A DNA stretch of 64,000 bases from Candidatus Flexicrinis affinis (GTDB lineage Bacteria > Chloroflexota > Anaerolineae > Aggregatilineales > Phototrophicaceae). Position 1 is the stretch's first letter, and each line of letters starts with the position of its first letter. Location of the stretch: the NCBI GenBank assembly GCA_016716525.1, contig JADJWE010000001.1, positions 1,240,001 through 1,304,000 on the forward strand, given 5' to 3'. Positions 1 through 8,623 of this stretch are shown here, in pieces. The notes under the pieces were generated by a model that saw only the letters and a list, made by a program, of their open reading frames with translations, did not search any database and was not told the origin of the DNA. The position numbers and the translations under genes are program-made.

Positions 1-1
1 C

Positions 2-388
2 GCGCAGGTCGTGGGTTTGTCCGGTTGGGAGCTTGTGCTCGCGGGGATCGCCCCGGTGCTCGGTCACGCGTATTCGCCGTTTCTTGGGTTCCGAGGCGGT
101 AAGGCCGTCGCTGTGACGCTAGGAGTCTGGATCGGGCTGTCGCTGTGGACTGTGCCGGTCGTAGGCGTGCCTTCGCTCGTCGTCTACACCCTGTTCACCA
201 CTGTGAGCGGGTGGGCGGTCATGCTTACGATGGGCAATATCGCGGTCTTGTTCGTGCTCGTAGACGCACGCTGGGAGTGGTGGATCGTGCTGGCTGTGAA
301 CATCGTGGTATTTGGCGTCAAGCACGCACTGGATCTCCAGAAGCCACTTCGAGTAACGACGCCGGCTAAGCGCCTGCGCAAAGACTGA
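2..388 (+). CDS. plsY: Glycerol-3-phosphate acyltransferase PlsY (C-terminal part, gene cut by window start)
   Basis: PlsY is an inner-membrane enzyme that moves an acyl group from acyl phosphate to glycerol-3-phosphate, the first step of phospholipid synthesis. The reading frame is open to the left edge, so the start lies outside the window; about 128 residues are seen against roughly 200 for the family. The visible part carries the conserved loop GHAYSPFLGFRGGKAVA, which matches the PlsY phosphate/substrate motif (GH-x-F-x(2)-F-x-F-x-GGK-x-VA). Several hydrophobic segments follow and the tail is basic. The stop is 6 bases before the next gene, so it probably heads the lipid/carotenoid-type operon. 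The identity is fairly secure from the GGK motif and topology. Confidence 0.85.
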   Translation, partial: AQVVGLSGWELVLAGIAPVLGHAYSPFLGFRGGKAVAVTLGVWIGLSLWTVPVVGVPSLVVYTLFTTVSGWAVMLTMGNIAVLFVLVDARWEWWIVLAVNIVVFGVKHALDLQKPLRVTTPAKRLRKD

Positions 389-394
389 ACGGCT

Positions 395-1489
395 ATGGTC
401 CTGCTCGGTTTTTCGGCTGCCGCGTTGGTCGTGATCGCCCTCGTGATGATCACGAATGTCCTGCTGTTCCCCCGACTGCGTGCCGCGAAGGCTTCTAAGG
501 AACTGCACGGGGTGTCGGTAATCATTCCCGCGCGAAACGAAGAGGACCGGCTTGGCGTTACGCTAACGAGCCTCGTTTCGCAGACGACGGCTGACGTTGA
601 GATTATCGTGCTCGACGATCACTCGACCGACCGTACCGCCGAAATTGCTCGCGCGTTTGCGCCGCGCGTCAAGACGATAAGCGGAACCCCGCTGCCGTTA
701 GGTTGGACAGGGAAGAACTGGGCATGCCAGCAGCTGGCCGACGCGGCGCGCGGCGATGTCCTCGTATTCACCGATGCAGACGTACTGTGGACGGATGGCG
801 GGCTTGCCGCAGCGGCGGCGGAATTCCGGCGGACGCGCGCCGATCTGCTCAGTATCTGGCCGACCCAAATCACGATGTCGTGGGCAGAGCGACTGGTCGT
901 CCCGCTCATCGCACTTGTCATCTTCGGCTATCTGCCCGTTCTTGCGGTACATCGTGTACCGATCGCTGCGTTTGCCGCCGCGAATGGACAGTGTATGCTG
1001 TGGCGTCGTACAGCTTACGACCGGGTCGGCGGGCATCGGACCATCAGAGGTTCGGTGCTGGATGACGTCTTGCTGGCCCGTCAGGTCAAGCGGGCAGGGC
1101 TCCGCCTGCGCAACGCTGATGGCGCAGGATGGATCTCCTGCCGTATGTACGAAGACTGGGGCTCGGTGCGACGTGGATTCGCCAAGAACATCCTCGCGGG
1201 GTTTGGCGGCCCGATTCCGCTCATTGGCAGCATCGCGTTCCATTGGATCGTATTCTGGTGGCCATGGCTGTGGCTGTTTTCCGGCGGAGATGTCACAGCG
1301 TCGCTCGCTGTGATCGGGGCTGGAATCGCTGTGCGACTGGTGTCCGCCGCCGCGACGCGGCAGCGAACGCTTGATGCGCTTTTGATGCCGCTTTCCGTCG
1401 GCCTGATGACGGTCATCTCGTTCCAGGCGCTGTACTGGCACTTCGCGCGCGGAGGGCCGGAGTGGAAAGGACGCAAGGTTGCAGCGTAG
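395..1489 (+). CDS. Membrane-anchored family 2 glycosyltransferase (CruC/HpnB-like)
   Basis: The protein opens with one hydrophobic segment (about residues 3-25). A GT-A domain follows with the motifs SVIIPARNEE, the nucleotide-binding DDHSTD, a DxD-type FTDADVLW and a later GSVLDDVLLARQ acceptor region. The C-terminus holds two or three membrane segments. This architecture is typical of carotenoid or hopanoid-associated glycosyltransferases. Its 11-base overlap with a CrtI-type desaturase points to a glycosylated carotenoid (xanthophyll glycoside) as the likely product, which is inference. No clear ribosome site precedes the ATG; translation may be coupled to plsY, whose stop is 6 bases upstream. 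A hopanoid or other lipid acceptor is possible. Confidence 0.75.
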   Translation: MVLLGFSAAALVVIALVMITNVLLFPRLRAAKASKELHGVSVIIPARNEEDRLGVTLTSLVSQTTADVEIIVLDDHSTDRTAEIARAFAPRVKTISGTPLPLGWTGKNWACQQLADAARGDVLVFTDADVLWTDGGLAAAAAEFRRTRADLLSIWPTQITMSWAERLVVPLIALVIFGYLPVLAVHRVPIAAFAAANGQCMLWRRTAYDRVGGHRTIRGSVLDDVLLARQVKRAGLRLRNADGAGWISCRMYEDWGSVRRGFAKNILAGFGGPIPLIGSIAFHWIVFWWPWLWLFSGGDVTASLAVIGAGIAVRLVSAAATRQRTLDALLMPLSVGLMTVISFQALYWHFARGGPEWKGRKVAA

Positions 1490-2978
1490 TCTAGACAGCG
1501 CTGGGCGGCGTATCGTCGTAATTGGTGCAGGCATGGGCGGCCTCAGTGCCGCGATCCGCCTGCAGGCCGCAGGCTGCACCGTGACGGTGCTCGAGAAGAA
1601 CCCCGCGATCGGCGGCAAGCTTAACCAGCTCATGCAGAATGGCTTCCGGTGGGACACTGGCCCGTCGGTGATTACGATGCGCCCGGTATTCGAGGACCTG
1701 TTTCGTGCCGCCGGCAAGTCGCTCGACGAATACGTAACCCTCGTGCCAGTCGACCCGCTGACCCGCTATTTCTGGCCCGACGGCACCCGGCTCGACGTGA
1801 CCGCCGATTTGGAGCACATGGCGGCCGAGCTGGATCGCAGGTTTCCGGGTGACGGAGACGGATACCGGCGCTACCTCGACTACGCCGCCGAAATCCACCG
1901 GATCACCGGGCCGGTTTTCATCTACTCTGGGCCGCCGCGACTGTCGAGTTTCCTGCGTGTGCCGGTGCGCGACTGGCTCAAGGCTGACCCATTCCGGACG
2001 ATGAGCGGCGCAATCGACTCATTTGTGTCATCTCCGCAGCTGCGCCAACTCCTGGGGCGGTTCGCGACGTACGTCGGTGGCAGTCCGTACTTGGCTCCAG
2101 CGACTCTCAACGTCATCGCGGCGGTCGAATTGATCGACGGCGTGTGGTATCCGCAAGGCGGCGTGTACGCGCTCGGTGAAGCGTTCCGGCGCTTGGCCGT
2201 CGATTTGGGTGTCGACATTCGTACCAACGTGGGCGTGCGCCGCGTGGTCATGGAAGGCGGTCGCGCGCGAGGTGTCGAACTGGCGGATGGAACCCTGCTG
2301 CCCGCGCACGCGGTCGTGTCGAACGTCGACGTCGCCGCGACATATGAGACCCTCCTTCCGGATATCCCCCACACGCGCAAGACGTACACGCGTCTGGGAC
2401 GCCAAGAGCCGTCGTGCAGTGGGTTCGTGCTCCTGCTCGGGATCGACCGTGAAACGCCGGAACTTGCCCATCACAACGTGCTGTTCAGCGCCGACTACCG
2501 ATGCGAGTTCGACCAGATCTTCAGCCAGCGCATACCGGCCGACGACCCGACGGTGTACATCGCCATAACGAGCAAGACGGACTCGGACCACGCGCCGGCG
2601 AACATGGAGAACTGGTTCGTGCTGGTCAATGCGCCAGCACTGGACTCGTCGTTCGACTGGCGCGACTATGCCCCGGCATATCGCGACCGCGTGCTCGACG
2701 TGATCGAACGATTCGGGCTTCGCGTCCGCCAGCACATCGTCAGCGAGACGATACTCACCCCGCTTGATCTGCAGACGATGAGCGGAGCATTCCGGGGTGC
2801 GCTATACGGCGCGTCGGCCAACAGCAGGTGGACCGCGTTTCGTCGGCCGCACAACCGCAGCGCGGACATTCCCGGCCTGTACTTCACCGGCGGAACGACA
2901 CACCCCGGCGGCGGCGTTCCCATGGTGACTTTGTCCGGCAGGGTGGCGGCCGACATGGTGCTGGACGATCTGTCGTGA
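1479..2978 (+). CDS. CrtI-family carotenoid desaturase / oxidase (FAD amine-oxidase fold)
   Basis: This is an FAD-dependent membrane-associated oxidoreductase of the phytoene desaturase family, about 499 residues, the normal family size. The N-terminal dinucleotide-binding motif VVIGAGMGGLSAAIRL is followed by LEKNPAIGGK. The C-terminal FAD motif GLYFTGGTTHPGGGVPM is typical of CrtI-type enzymes. The TTG start overlaps the glycosyltransferase by 11 bases and has a purine-rich AAAGGACGCAAGG just before it. Members desaturate phytoene or diapophytoene, or oxidise terminal methyl groups (CrtP type); sequence inspection alone does not separate these. No phytoene synthase is in the window. The stop overlaps the GTG of the next gene (GTGA), so the two are translationally coupled. 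Confidence 0.85.
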   Translation: MQRSLDSAGRRIVVIGAGMGGLSAAIRLQAAGCTVTVLEKNPAIGGKLNQLMQNGFRWDTGPSVITMRPVFEDLFRAAGKSLDEYVTLVPVDPLTRYFWPDGTRLDVTADLEHMAAELDRRFPGDGDGYRRYLDYAAEIHRITGPVFIYSGPPRLSSFLRVPVRDWLKADPFRTMSGAIDSFVSSPQLRQLLGRFATYVGGSPYLAPATLNVIAAVELIDGVWYPQGGVYALGEAFRRLAVDLGVDIRTNVGVRRVVMEGGRARGVELADGTLLPAHAVVSNVDVAATYETLLPDIPHTRKTYTRLGRQEPSCSGFVLLLGIDRETPELAHHNVLFSADYRCEFDQIFSQRIPADDPTVYIAITSKTDSDHAPANMENWFVLVNAPALDSSFDWRDYAPAYRDRVLDVIERFGLRVRQHIVSETILTPLDLQTMSGAFRGALYGASANSRWTAFRRPHNRSADIPGLYFTGGTTHPGGGVPMVTLSGRVAADMVLDDLS

Positions 2979-3895
2979 AGTGCTTCTACGCAGATGGTTT
3001 CGTGCTTCCGCTGCCTGAAGGCCATCGATTCCCGATGCGCAAGTACAGCCGCCTGCGCGAGCGACTTCTCGAACAGGGGATCGTATCGCCGGAAGACCTG
3101 ATCGTACCGCCACCGGCCACCGACACCGAGATTCTCCGCTGCCACGACAGCGCGTATCTCGACAAGGTGGTACACGGCCGGCTGAGCGACGCCGAACAGC
3201 GGCGCATCGGCTTTCCGTGGTCGCCGCAGATGGTCGAGCGTTCGCGCCGGTCCGCAGGGGCGACCTTGATGGCTGCGCGGACGGCACTTGGCGGGGCGGG
3301 AATCGCGGCCAACCTTGCTGGCGGTACCCATCACGCTTGCCGCGATCACGGCGAAGGCTTCTGCGTGTTCAACGACGCCGCCATCGCCGCCCGCGCCATG
3401 CAAGCGCAAGGGCTTGCGCAACGCGTGATCGTGATCGACATTGACGTGCATCAGGGCAACGGAACTGCCGACATCGTCGCAGGCGATTCGAGTATCTTCG
3501 CGTTCTCGGTTCACGGCGAGCGGAACTTCCCGTTTCGCAAGATCGCCGGCGACCTCGATATCGGGCTTCACGAATCGATCACCGACAACGAATACTTGGA
3601 AGTCGTTGCAGAAGGAACGCGCCGGGCGATTGCGATGTCTGGCGCGGATTTTGCGATCTACATCGCGGGCGCCGATCCGTACGAAGGCGATCGACTGGGC
3701 AAGCTCAGCATCAGCAAGCAGGCGCTGGCCCAGCGCGACGCACTTGTATTAGACTTGTGTGCGCAGCATGCTATTCCGGTAGCCGTCGCCATGGGAGGCG
3801 GCTATGCACCCGATGTAGAAGACATCGTCGACATTCACCTCGCGACGATTCAGATCGCCAGTGAGAGAGCGCGCCGTTGGACAGCGTACAGCTAG
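2975..3895 (+). CDS. Histone-deacetylase-superfamily amidohydrolase
   Basis: A class II arginase/deacetylase-fold zinc hydrolase of 306 residues. The catalytic features are all present: paired histidines 119-120 in GGTHHACRDHGEGFC, zinc ligands D157 and H159 in IDIDVHQGNGT, the second aspartate D234 in AGADPYEGD, and the transition-state tyrosine Y277 in GGGYAPD. Bacterial relatives act on acetylpolyamines, acetoin or acetylated lysines; the substrate here is unknown. The chosen GTG start at 2975 overlaps the stop of the desaturase by 4 bases, and the frame open further upstream (from 2828) has no domain similarity. Its position in a carotenoid-type operon is unexplained. It overlaps the next gene by 19 bases. 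Confidence 0.88.
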   Translation: MKCFYADGFVLPLPEGHRFPMRKYSRLRERLLEQGIVSPEDLIVPPPATDTEILRCHDSAYLDKVVHGRLSDAEQRRIGFPWSPQMVERSRRSAGATLMAARTALGGAGIAANLAGGTHHACRDHGEGFCVFNDAAIAARAMQAQGLAQRVIVIDIDVHQGNGTADIVAGDSSIFAFSVHGERNFPFRKIAGDLDIGLHESITDNEYLEVVAEGTRRAIAMSGADFAIYIAGADPYEGDRLGKLSISKQALAQRDALVLDLCAQHAIPVAVAMGGGYAPDVEDIVDIHLATIQIASERARRWTAYS

Positions 3896-4737
3896 ACACG
3901 ATCCGTCAATCGCTCCGCAAGCAGTTGAACGCCATTGTCAGCGTGCAAGCATGTTATCTGCCGCCGCATTCGCCGCAGGTTGTCGTACATACGTGGACCG
4001 GTGTCGTTATTCACATTCAGATCGTGACAGCCCCCCTCAAGACGCGATCGGTCCGCCGCATCGTGCAAGAGGCGACCGACTCTGGAATTGGCTCGCTGTT
4101 CATACTCGACCGCGAGCTGCTCCCGGCCCCAGACCTTCGGACAACGGTTCCGGAATGGCTGATGGCGATACATGCGCTCGCGCACGAACGTATCTACTGT
4201 GTGAGCATAGGGGAACGCGGCGTCGTGATCGAGCAGCTTCACTTCGAGCCGATTGGCGCGACTGGTGACATGGCCGCACGCTACGGCCCCGCCGTAAAGC
4301 TGGAGCGACTGCGCTATCTGCGCACGATCGTCAAGCCGCGCTACATACGAGGCGAATGGCAGATTGCGGACTTCGGGGTCGACGCGTTCTGGAAGGACCC
4401 GCACGAACCGCGCCATACATCTGCGGGTGCGCACTACTACCGCCCCGATCCGCGCGAGTACCAGTGGAAGTCGTGGAGCAGCACGGGTTGGGACCAGCCT
4501 TCGACTCAGGACATTCCCCGGCCCGCCATGCCGGTGCGAGACCGCATCGCCACGGCCTACGAACTGCTGGAGGTCGAGCGTGGCGCGACCAAAGAAGAGG
4601 TGAGCGCGGCTTATCGGCGCTTGGCCTTGGATTTCCACCCGGACACCAGCACGCTCCCGTCCGCGGAGGCGGAAGCGAAGTTCCGCGCGTTGAGTGAGGC
4701 TTACGAAGCGATCCAGCGAGCCAACCGCTGGAAGTAG
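3877..4737 (+). CDS. J-domain protein with unknown N-terminal domain
   Basis: The C-terminal 65 residues are a J domain, the part of DnaJ-type co-chaperones that stimulates Hsp70 ATPase. It shows AYELLEVERGATKEEV, helix II AYRRLALDF and the HPD tripeptide at residues 254-256. The first 170 residues form a mixed alpha/beta domain that I do not recognise, joined by a proline, tryptophan and tyrosine-rich linker (about 175-220). There is no glycine/phenylalanine region and no zinc-finger, so this is a type III (class C) J-protein whose N-terminal domain probably picks the client. The TTG start overlaps the deacetylase by 19 bases. It is the last gene before a strong hairpin terminator. Confidence 0.8.
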   Translation: MDSVQLDTIRQSLRKQLNAIVSVQACYLPPHSPQVVVHTWTGVVIHIQIVTAPLKTRSVRRIVQEATDSGIGSLFILDRELLPAPDLRTTVPEWLMAIHALAHERIYCVSIGERGVVIEQLHFEPIGATGDMAARYGPAVKLERLRYLRTIVKPRYIRGEWQIADFGVDAFWKDPHEPRHTSAGAHYYRPDPREYQWKSWSSTGWDQPSTQDIPRPAMPVRDRIATAYELLEVERGATKEEVSAAYRRLALDFHPDTSTLPSAEAEAKFRALSEAYEAIQRANRWK

Positions 4738-4740
4738 AAC

Positions 4741-4778
4741 GCAAACGGCCCCGGCATATTGCGACCGGGGCCGTCTGC
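4741..4778. terminator. Hairpin terminator between convergent genes
   Basis: A 9-base perfect stem (CGGCCCCGG at 4746-4754 pairing with CCGGGGCCG at 4765-4773) has a 10-base loop. It extends to 14 pairs with one mismatch (4741-4754 with 4765-4778). It sits between the stop of the J-domain gene (+) and the stop of the pyrophosphatase gene (-), so it can serve both strands. The downstream T-tract is weak on each side. Confidence 0.75.
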
Positions 4779-4800
4779 TATCCGTTTTCGATTGGCGCGG

Positions 4801-6906
4801 TTAGGCGGCCAAGAACGGTGCGATCACCAGCGACACGATGGCCACCAGCTTGAGCAGAATGTTGAGCGACGGGCCGGACGTATCCTTGAACGGATCGCCA
4901 ACGGTGTCACCGACCACTGCAGCCTTGTGCGGGTCGCTCTTCTTGCCGCCGAAGTTGCCGCGCTCAATGTACTTCTTGGCGTTGTCCCATGCGCCGCCGG
5001 CGTTTGCCATCATGACTGCGAGCATGAAGCCCGTGATGAGCGAGCCGAGCAACACGCCGATCAGCGTTTCCGTGCCAATGAACGTTGCGAACTGCGTGCC
5101 ACGGGCCAGCCGAGCGCCAACCGCCACAAGCACGGGCACGGCGACGGCGATTACGCCGGGCAGGATCATCTGGCGGATAGCACTATCGGTGCTGATGGCG
5201 ACGCACTTCTCGTAGTCCGGCTCAGCCTTGCCTTCCATCAGTCCGGGGATTTCCTTGAACTGGCGGCGGACTTCCTGCACGATGCCACCCGCCGCCTTGC
5301 CGACGGCGACCATCGTGAGGGCGCTGAAGACGAACGGCAGCAGACCACCGATGAACAGGCCGGTAATCAGGCGCGGATCGGTGACGCTGACCATGAACGC
5401 GTTCGGATCGGTCGTGATATCCGCTTCACCCGTAATGACCTGAATGAACGCGGCTGTAAGCGCGAGAGCCGTCATTGCGGCGGAGCCAATCGCGAAGCCC
5501 TTGCCTGTCGCGGCAGTGGTGTTGCCGAGGCTGTCGAGGGCGTCGGTGCGTTCGCGAACGCTCTCGCCCAGTTCCGCCATCTCAGCGATACCGCCTGCGT
5601 TGTCGGCAACCGGACCGTAGGCGTCGGTCGCCAGCGTGATACCCAGCGTCGCGAGCATACCCACTGCGGCCATCGCAATGCCGTACAGGCCGCCGAAGCC
5701 AAAGGCGACTAAGGTCGCGGCGACGACGACCAACACCGGCGCCATCGTGGACTGCATGCCGAGCGCGATGCCGCGGATGATCACGATGCCGGGGCCGCTT
5801 TGCGCCGACTCGCTGAGCTGCAGCGTCGGGCTGTACGTGTCAGATGTAAAGACTTCGGTGAAGAAGCCGATCAAGACGCCGGCCAGCAAACCGCTGATGG
5901 TCGCCACGATGATGCCACCCGCCTCGTTGCCGAGGATCAGCGCGCCGAGCACGATGACGGCCACTGCCACGCCACCGCTGGCTGCATACACGCCGCGGCG
6001 CAAGCTGGCGAGCAGGTCGCGTTGAGTCGCGCCTTCCTGAGTTTTGACGAGGAACGTGCTGCCAATCGAGATCAGCAGGCCGAACGCCGCCACGAGTAGG
6101 GGAAACGCCTGCTTCTCTGGATTGCCGGCACCGGCAGCCGCCGCGGCCAGTGACATCGTCGCAATGATTGAGCTCGCATAACTCTCGAACAGGTCGGCGC
6201 CCATGCCCGCCACGTCACCGACGTTGTCGCCGACGTTGTCCGCGATCACGGCCGGGTTGCGCGGGTCGTCTTCGGGAATGCCGGCTTCCGTCTTGCCAAC
6301 CAGATCCGCGCCGACGTCGGCCGCCTTGGTGAAGATACCGCCGCCGACGCGGGCAAAGATCGCGATCGAGGTCGCGCCGAAGCTGAAGCCAGCGAGCGCA
6401 TTGACCGCGTTGACGGGATCAATGGCATTGAAGATGATGAACAGCAGCGCGATACCCAGCAGCGCCAGACCGACCACCATGGTCCCCATGACGCTGCCGC
6501 TCGCGAACGCAACACGAAGACCCTGATTCAAGCTGTTCGACGCGGCTTGTGCCGTGCGGACGTTGGCGCGAACGGCAATGTACATACCGAAGAAGCCGGT
6601 CAGACCCGAGGCGATTGCGCCCGAAAGGTACGCAAATGGGGTCAGCGCCGTCATGCCGCCGTCGCCGTCAGCGAAGCTGAGCAGCAGCAGCACGACGAAT
6701 ACGATGACGACGAGGATGCCGACCGAACGCAGCTCGCGCTGCAGGAATGCCTGCGCGCCGCGCTGAATATAGCCGGCGATCCGGGTCATCTTCTCGTTAC
6801 CAGCAGGTTGTGCAAGGATCCACCGACGCTGGTAGACGGCGAACCCGATGCCAATCACTGCCGCAATCAGCGTCAGCCATTGGGCGTTCTGTGCTAAGAA
6901 GTCCAT
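4801..6906 (-). CDS. hppA: Membrane-bound ion-translocating pyrophosphatase (K+-dependent type)
   Basis: This integral membrane enzyme (about 701 residues, many hydrophobic helices) couples hydrolysis of inorganic pyrophosphate to outward pumping of H+ and/or Na+. The substrate-binding and catalytic blocks DVGADLVGKTEAGIPEDDP and DNVGDNVGD lie near residues 197-231, and a C-terminal block reads GDTVGDPFKDTSGP. The GNTTAATGKGFAIGSA motif has Ala at about residue 465 where K+-independent enzymes have Lys, so this is predicted to need K+. H+ versus Na+ specificity was not resolved. The start is placed at the ATG at 6906, preceded by GAGGGGAAAC; the open frame extends 13 codons further but without a good ribosome site. 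It appears monocistronic, with a terminator hairpin at 4741-4778. Confidence 0.95.
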   Translation of the reverse strand: MDFLAQNAQWLTLIAAVIGIGFAVYQRRWILAQPAGNEKMTRIAGYIQRGAQAFLQRELRSVGILVVIVFVVLLLLSFADGDGGMTALTPFAYLSGAIASGLTGFFGMYIAVRANVRTAQAASNSLNQGLRVAFASGSVMGTMVVGLALLGIALLFIIFNAIDPVNAVNALAGFSFGATSIAIFARVGGGIFTKAADVGADLVGKTEAGIPEDDPRNPAVIADNVGDNVGDVAGMGADLFESYASSIIATMSLAAAAAGAGNPEKQAFPLLVAAFGLLISIGSTFLVKTQEGATQRDLLASLRRGVYAASGGVAVAVIVLGALILGNEAGGIIVATISGLLAGVLIGFFTEVFTSDTYSPTLQLSESAQSGPGIVIIRGIALGMQSTMAPVLVVVAATLVAFGFGGLYGIAMAAVGMLATLGITLATDAYGPVADNAGGIAEMAELGESVRERTDALDSLGNTTAATGKGFAIGSAAMTALALTAAFIQVITGEADITTDPNAFMVSVTDPRLITGLFIGGLLPFVFSALTMVAVGKAAGGIVQEVRRQFKEIPGLMEGKAEPDYEKCVAISTDSAIRQMILPGVIAVAVPVLVAVGARLARGTQFATFIGTETLIGVLLGSLITGFMLAVMMANAGGAWDNAKKYIERGNFGGKKSDPHKAAVVGDTVGDPFKDTSGPSLNILLKLVAIVSLVIAPFLAA

Positions 6907-7012
6907 GTTTCCCCTCGCAAACGAAGTGAGTGTAAAGCCGGCCACATGAGGCGAATGGTACCTGAAATTCGCGCTTTAGCAATAACCGGATCAAGACAAG
7001 CTCTAGACTGCG

Positions 7013-8158
7013 CTAGGGCAGAACTGCTTGGCAGAGTCCGCCTGCAATCGCACGTCCGATTGCTTCGCCCACGAGGTCGTGTCCGCGCTGGTTCCAGTGC
7101 GTGTCATACGTGTAATACACCATCTCGCCGGACGCAGCCGCGGTTTCAAGGACAGGAGTCAGGTCGATGGTCGCAAGGCCTTCGGCTTCGGCTCGCGCGA
7201 GGACGGCATCGCGCTGATTGCCGCGCGCCGCCAGCAACGCGTCGAAGGCGAGGGGTTCTTGACGCTGCGCAAGTTCGCCACTGTCGTTGAGGAGGGTGAG
7301 TTCGGCCTTCTCGATGAGCCTCGCCCGGCCCGCCTCGCTCAAATAGGGGAGGTAAACGTGGCTCTTGACGGGGAAGTACGCCAGCACGACGCACGCATCC
7401 GGCGCCTGTTCGAGGATGCGACGCCAACTGCGAGCCGTGAGATTGAGGTTGGCGGAATCCGCATAGGTCTCGACCGCGCCGGTGTTGGCCCACACGTACC
7501 CTTCGAGAAATGCAATGTCTTGGGCGCCGCCAGCCAATTCGACCTGCATGGGATACCGCTCGTCGCGTTCGGCAATTGCCGATACATCGGTTGGAATCAT
7601 CTCGCGGTCGGTCACTTCGGACGGCGGCTGAAAGTCGCGCCCCCGACTGGTGACGGCGTTGGACAAGTCGTTGCCTTCGAAGAAGCCGATCACGACGATG
7701 TCCACGTCGGCCGCGTCGCCGTACAGTTCGAATGCCTGCATTTCCTCGCGCGGCCCGAAGCCACGGAAGCCGAGATTGCGCACCGGCCTGTCGAGCGCGG
7801 AGGCGAGCGCATCCGGCCACGGTCGTCCGACGTTGGCCGCTTCGGTAAACGAATCGCCCAGCGCGACCACGGGGTAGCGGTCGGCGGTGCGGTGCGGAAC
7901 CCGGAAGCCTTCAGCATCCCACGCCAACCAGTGAATACTCAACGGCTGATTCGGATTCTCGACCGGGCGCATCCACGGCCCTTGATGGTAGAAAATGTCG
8001 CCCATCGCCACGGTGAACTGGATTGTATTGGGCCGAAGCTGGGGGAAAAACAGCAGTGCGGCACCGACGATGATGAGCGCAAATACGATACCGACGCCGA
8101 TCAGGATGATGTTGAGTAGGCGTGGACTCAGGCTCGTGGGCTGTGTGGACGAGCTCAA
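7013..8158 (-). CDS. Membrane-anchored SGNH/AlgX-like hydrolase family protein
   Basis: One transmembrane helix near the N-terminus (LLNIILIGVGIVFALIIVG) is followed by an extracytoplasmic domain. It shows SGNH-hydrolase blocks: VVALGDSFTEA (block I serine), GFRGFGPRE (block II-like), GFFEGNDL (block III N) and the C-terminal YYTYDTHWNQRGHDLV, where the D-x-H pair completes the triad. Such proteins act as O-acetyltransferases or esterases on polysaccharides or cell-wall polymers (AlgX/AlgJ, DHHW type); the substrate is unknown. The frame is open far upstream, but the region before residue 1 has no similarity. The TTG at 8158, preceded by GAAAGGCACATCA, is the best start and leaves a standard signal-anchor. 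About 381 residues. Confidence 0.7.
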   Translation of the reverse strand: MSSSTQPTSLSPRLLNIILIGVGIVFALIIVGAALLFFPQLRPNTIQFTVAMGDIFYHQGPWMRPVENPNQPLSIHWLAWDAEGFRVPHRTADRYPVVALGDSFTEAANVGRPWPDALASALDRPVRNLGFRGFGPREEMQAFELYGDAADVDIVVIGFFEGNDLSNAVTSRGRDFQPPSEVTDREMIPTDVSAIAERDERYPMQVELAGGAQDIAFLEGYVWANTGAVETYADSANLNLTARSWRRILEQAPDACVVLAYFPVKSHVYLPYLSEAGRARLIEKAELTLLNDSGELAQRQEPLAFDALLAARGNQRDAVLARAEAEGLATIDLTPVLETAAASGEMVYYTYDTHWNQRGHDLVGEAIGRAIAGGLCQAVLP

Positions 8159-8235
8159 TGATGTGCCTTTCTGCAAGTGCGGTCTGGTATATCCCGGGTC
8201 GTGCGTGCACACAAGGCGCAATCCTGCGATCCTGC

Positions 8236-8241
8236 TATACT
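8236..8241 (+). promoter_or_regulatory. Possible -10 element upstream of yraN
   Basis: TATACT lies 20 bases before the yraN ATG, in the divergent gap between the SGNH-like gene and yraN. No convincing -35 box is seen at the right distance, so this is a weak call. Confidence 0.3.
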
Positions 8242-8260
8242 TCGACGCGAAAGGACGGGT

Positions 8261-8623
8261 ATGACGCGAAACAAAGCGACCGGAGATCAAGGCGAGAGGC
8301 TCGTGTGTGCGTACCTCGAAGCGCGTGGGGATGAAGTCCTCGCGCGAAACTGGCGCTGCACTGAAGGCGAGATCGACATTGTCGTGCGTCGTGGCGACGC
8401 GCTGGCGTTTGTCGAGGTCAAGACGCGACGGCGCGGCGAGGCAGGTGACGCATTCGCCTCGATCACAGAGCGCAAGCGCGAGCGCATGATTGCGGCGGCG
8501 CATCGATATGTCGCTGAGATTGGCGCAGAGTCGGCGCCGTGGCAGATCGACGGCGCGGCCGTGCTGCTGCGCCGGGACGGCACCGGGCAGGTGACCTATG
8601 TGGAGGACATCCTTGGCTGGTAA
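8261..8623 (+). CDS. yraN: YraN family endonuclease-fold protein (UPF0102)
   Basis: A 120-residue protein of the YraN family, which has a restriction-endonuclease-like PD-(D/E)xK fold. The N-terminal GDQGERLVCAYLEARG and the core EGEIDIVVRRGDALAFVEVKTR show the conserved E, D and ExK residues of this fold. The biochemical role of the family remains poorly defined; genetic links suggest nucleic-acid processing. The ATG at 8261 has AAGGACGGGT directly upstream. Its end overlaps miaA by 11 bases, so the two are probably co-expressed. Confidence 0.9.
   Translation: MTRNKATGDQGERLVCAYLEARGDEVLARNWRCTEGEIDIVVRRGDALAFVEVKTRRRGEAGDAFASITERKRERMIAAAHRYVAEIGAESAPWQIDGAAVLLRRDGTGQVTYVEDILGW

Noticed and set aside
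2828..2974. An upstream extension of the deacetylase frame
   Set aside because: It lies inside the desaturase gene and encodes an Arg/Gly-rich stretch without similarity; the GTG at 2975 fits the family start.
4759..5712. A 317-codon open frame opposite the pyrophosphatase gene
   Set aside because: It is antisense to hppA, rich in His/Arg/Asp, with no recognisable motif.
7028..8119. A 363-codon open frame opposite the SGNH-like gene
   Set aside because: It is antisense to a gene with complete SGNH blocks and has shadow-type composition.
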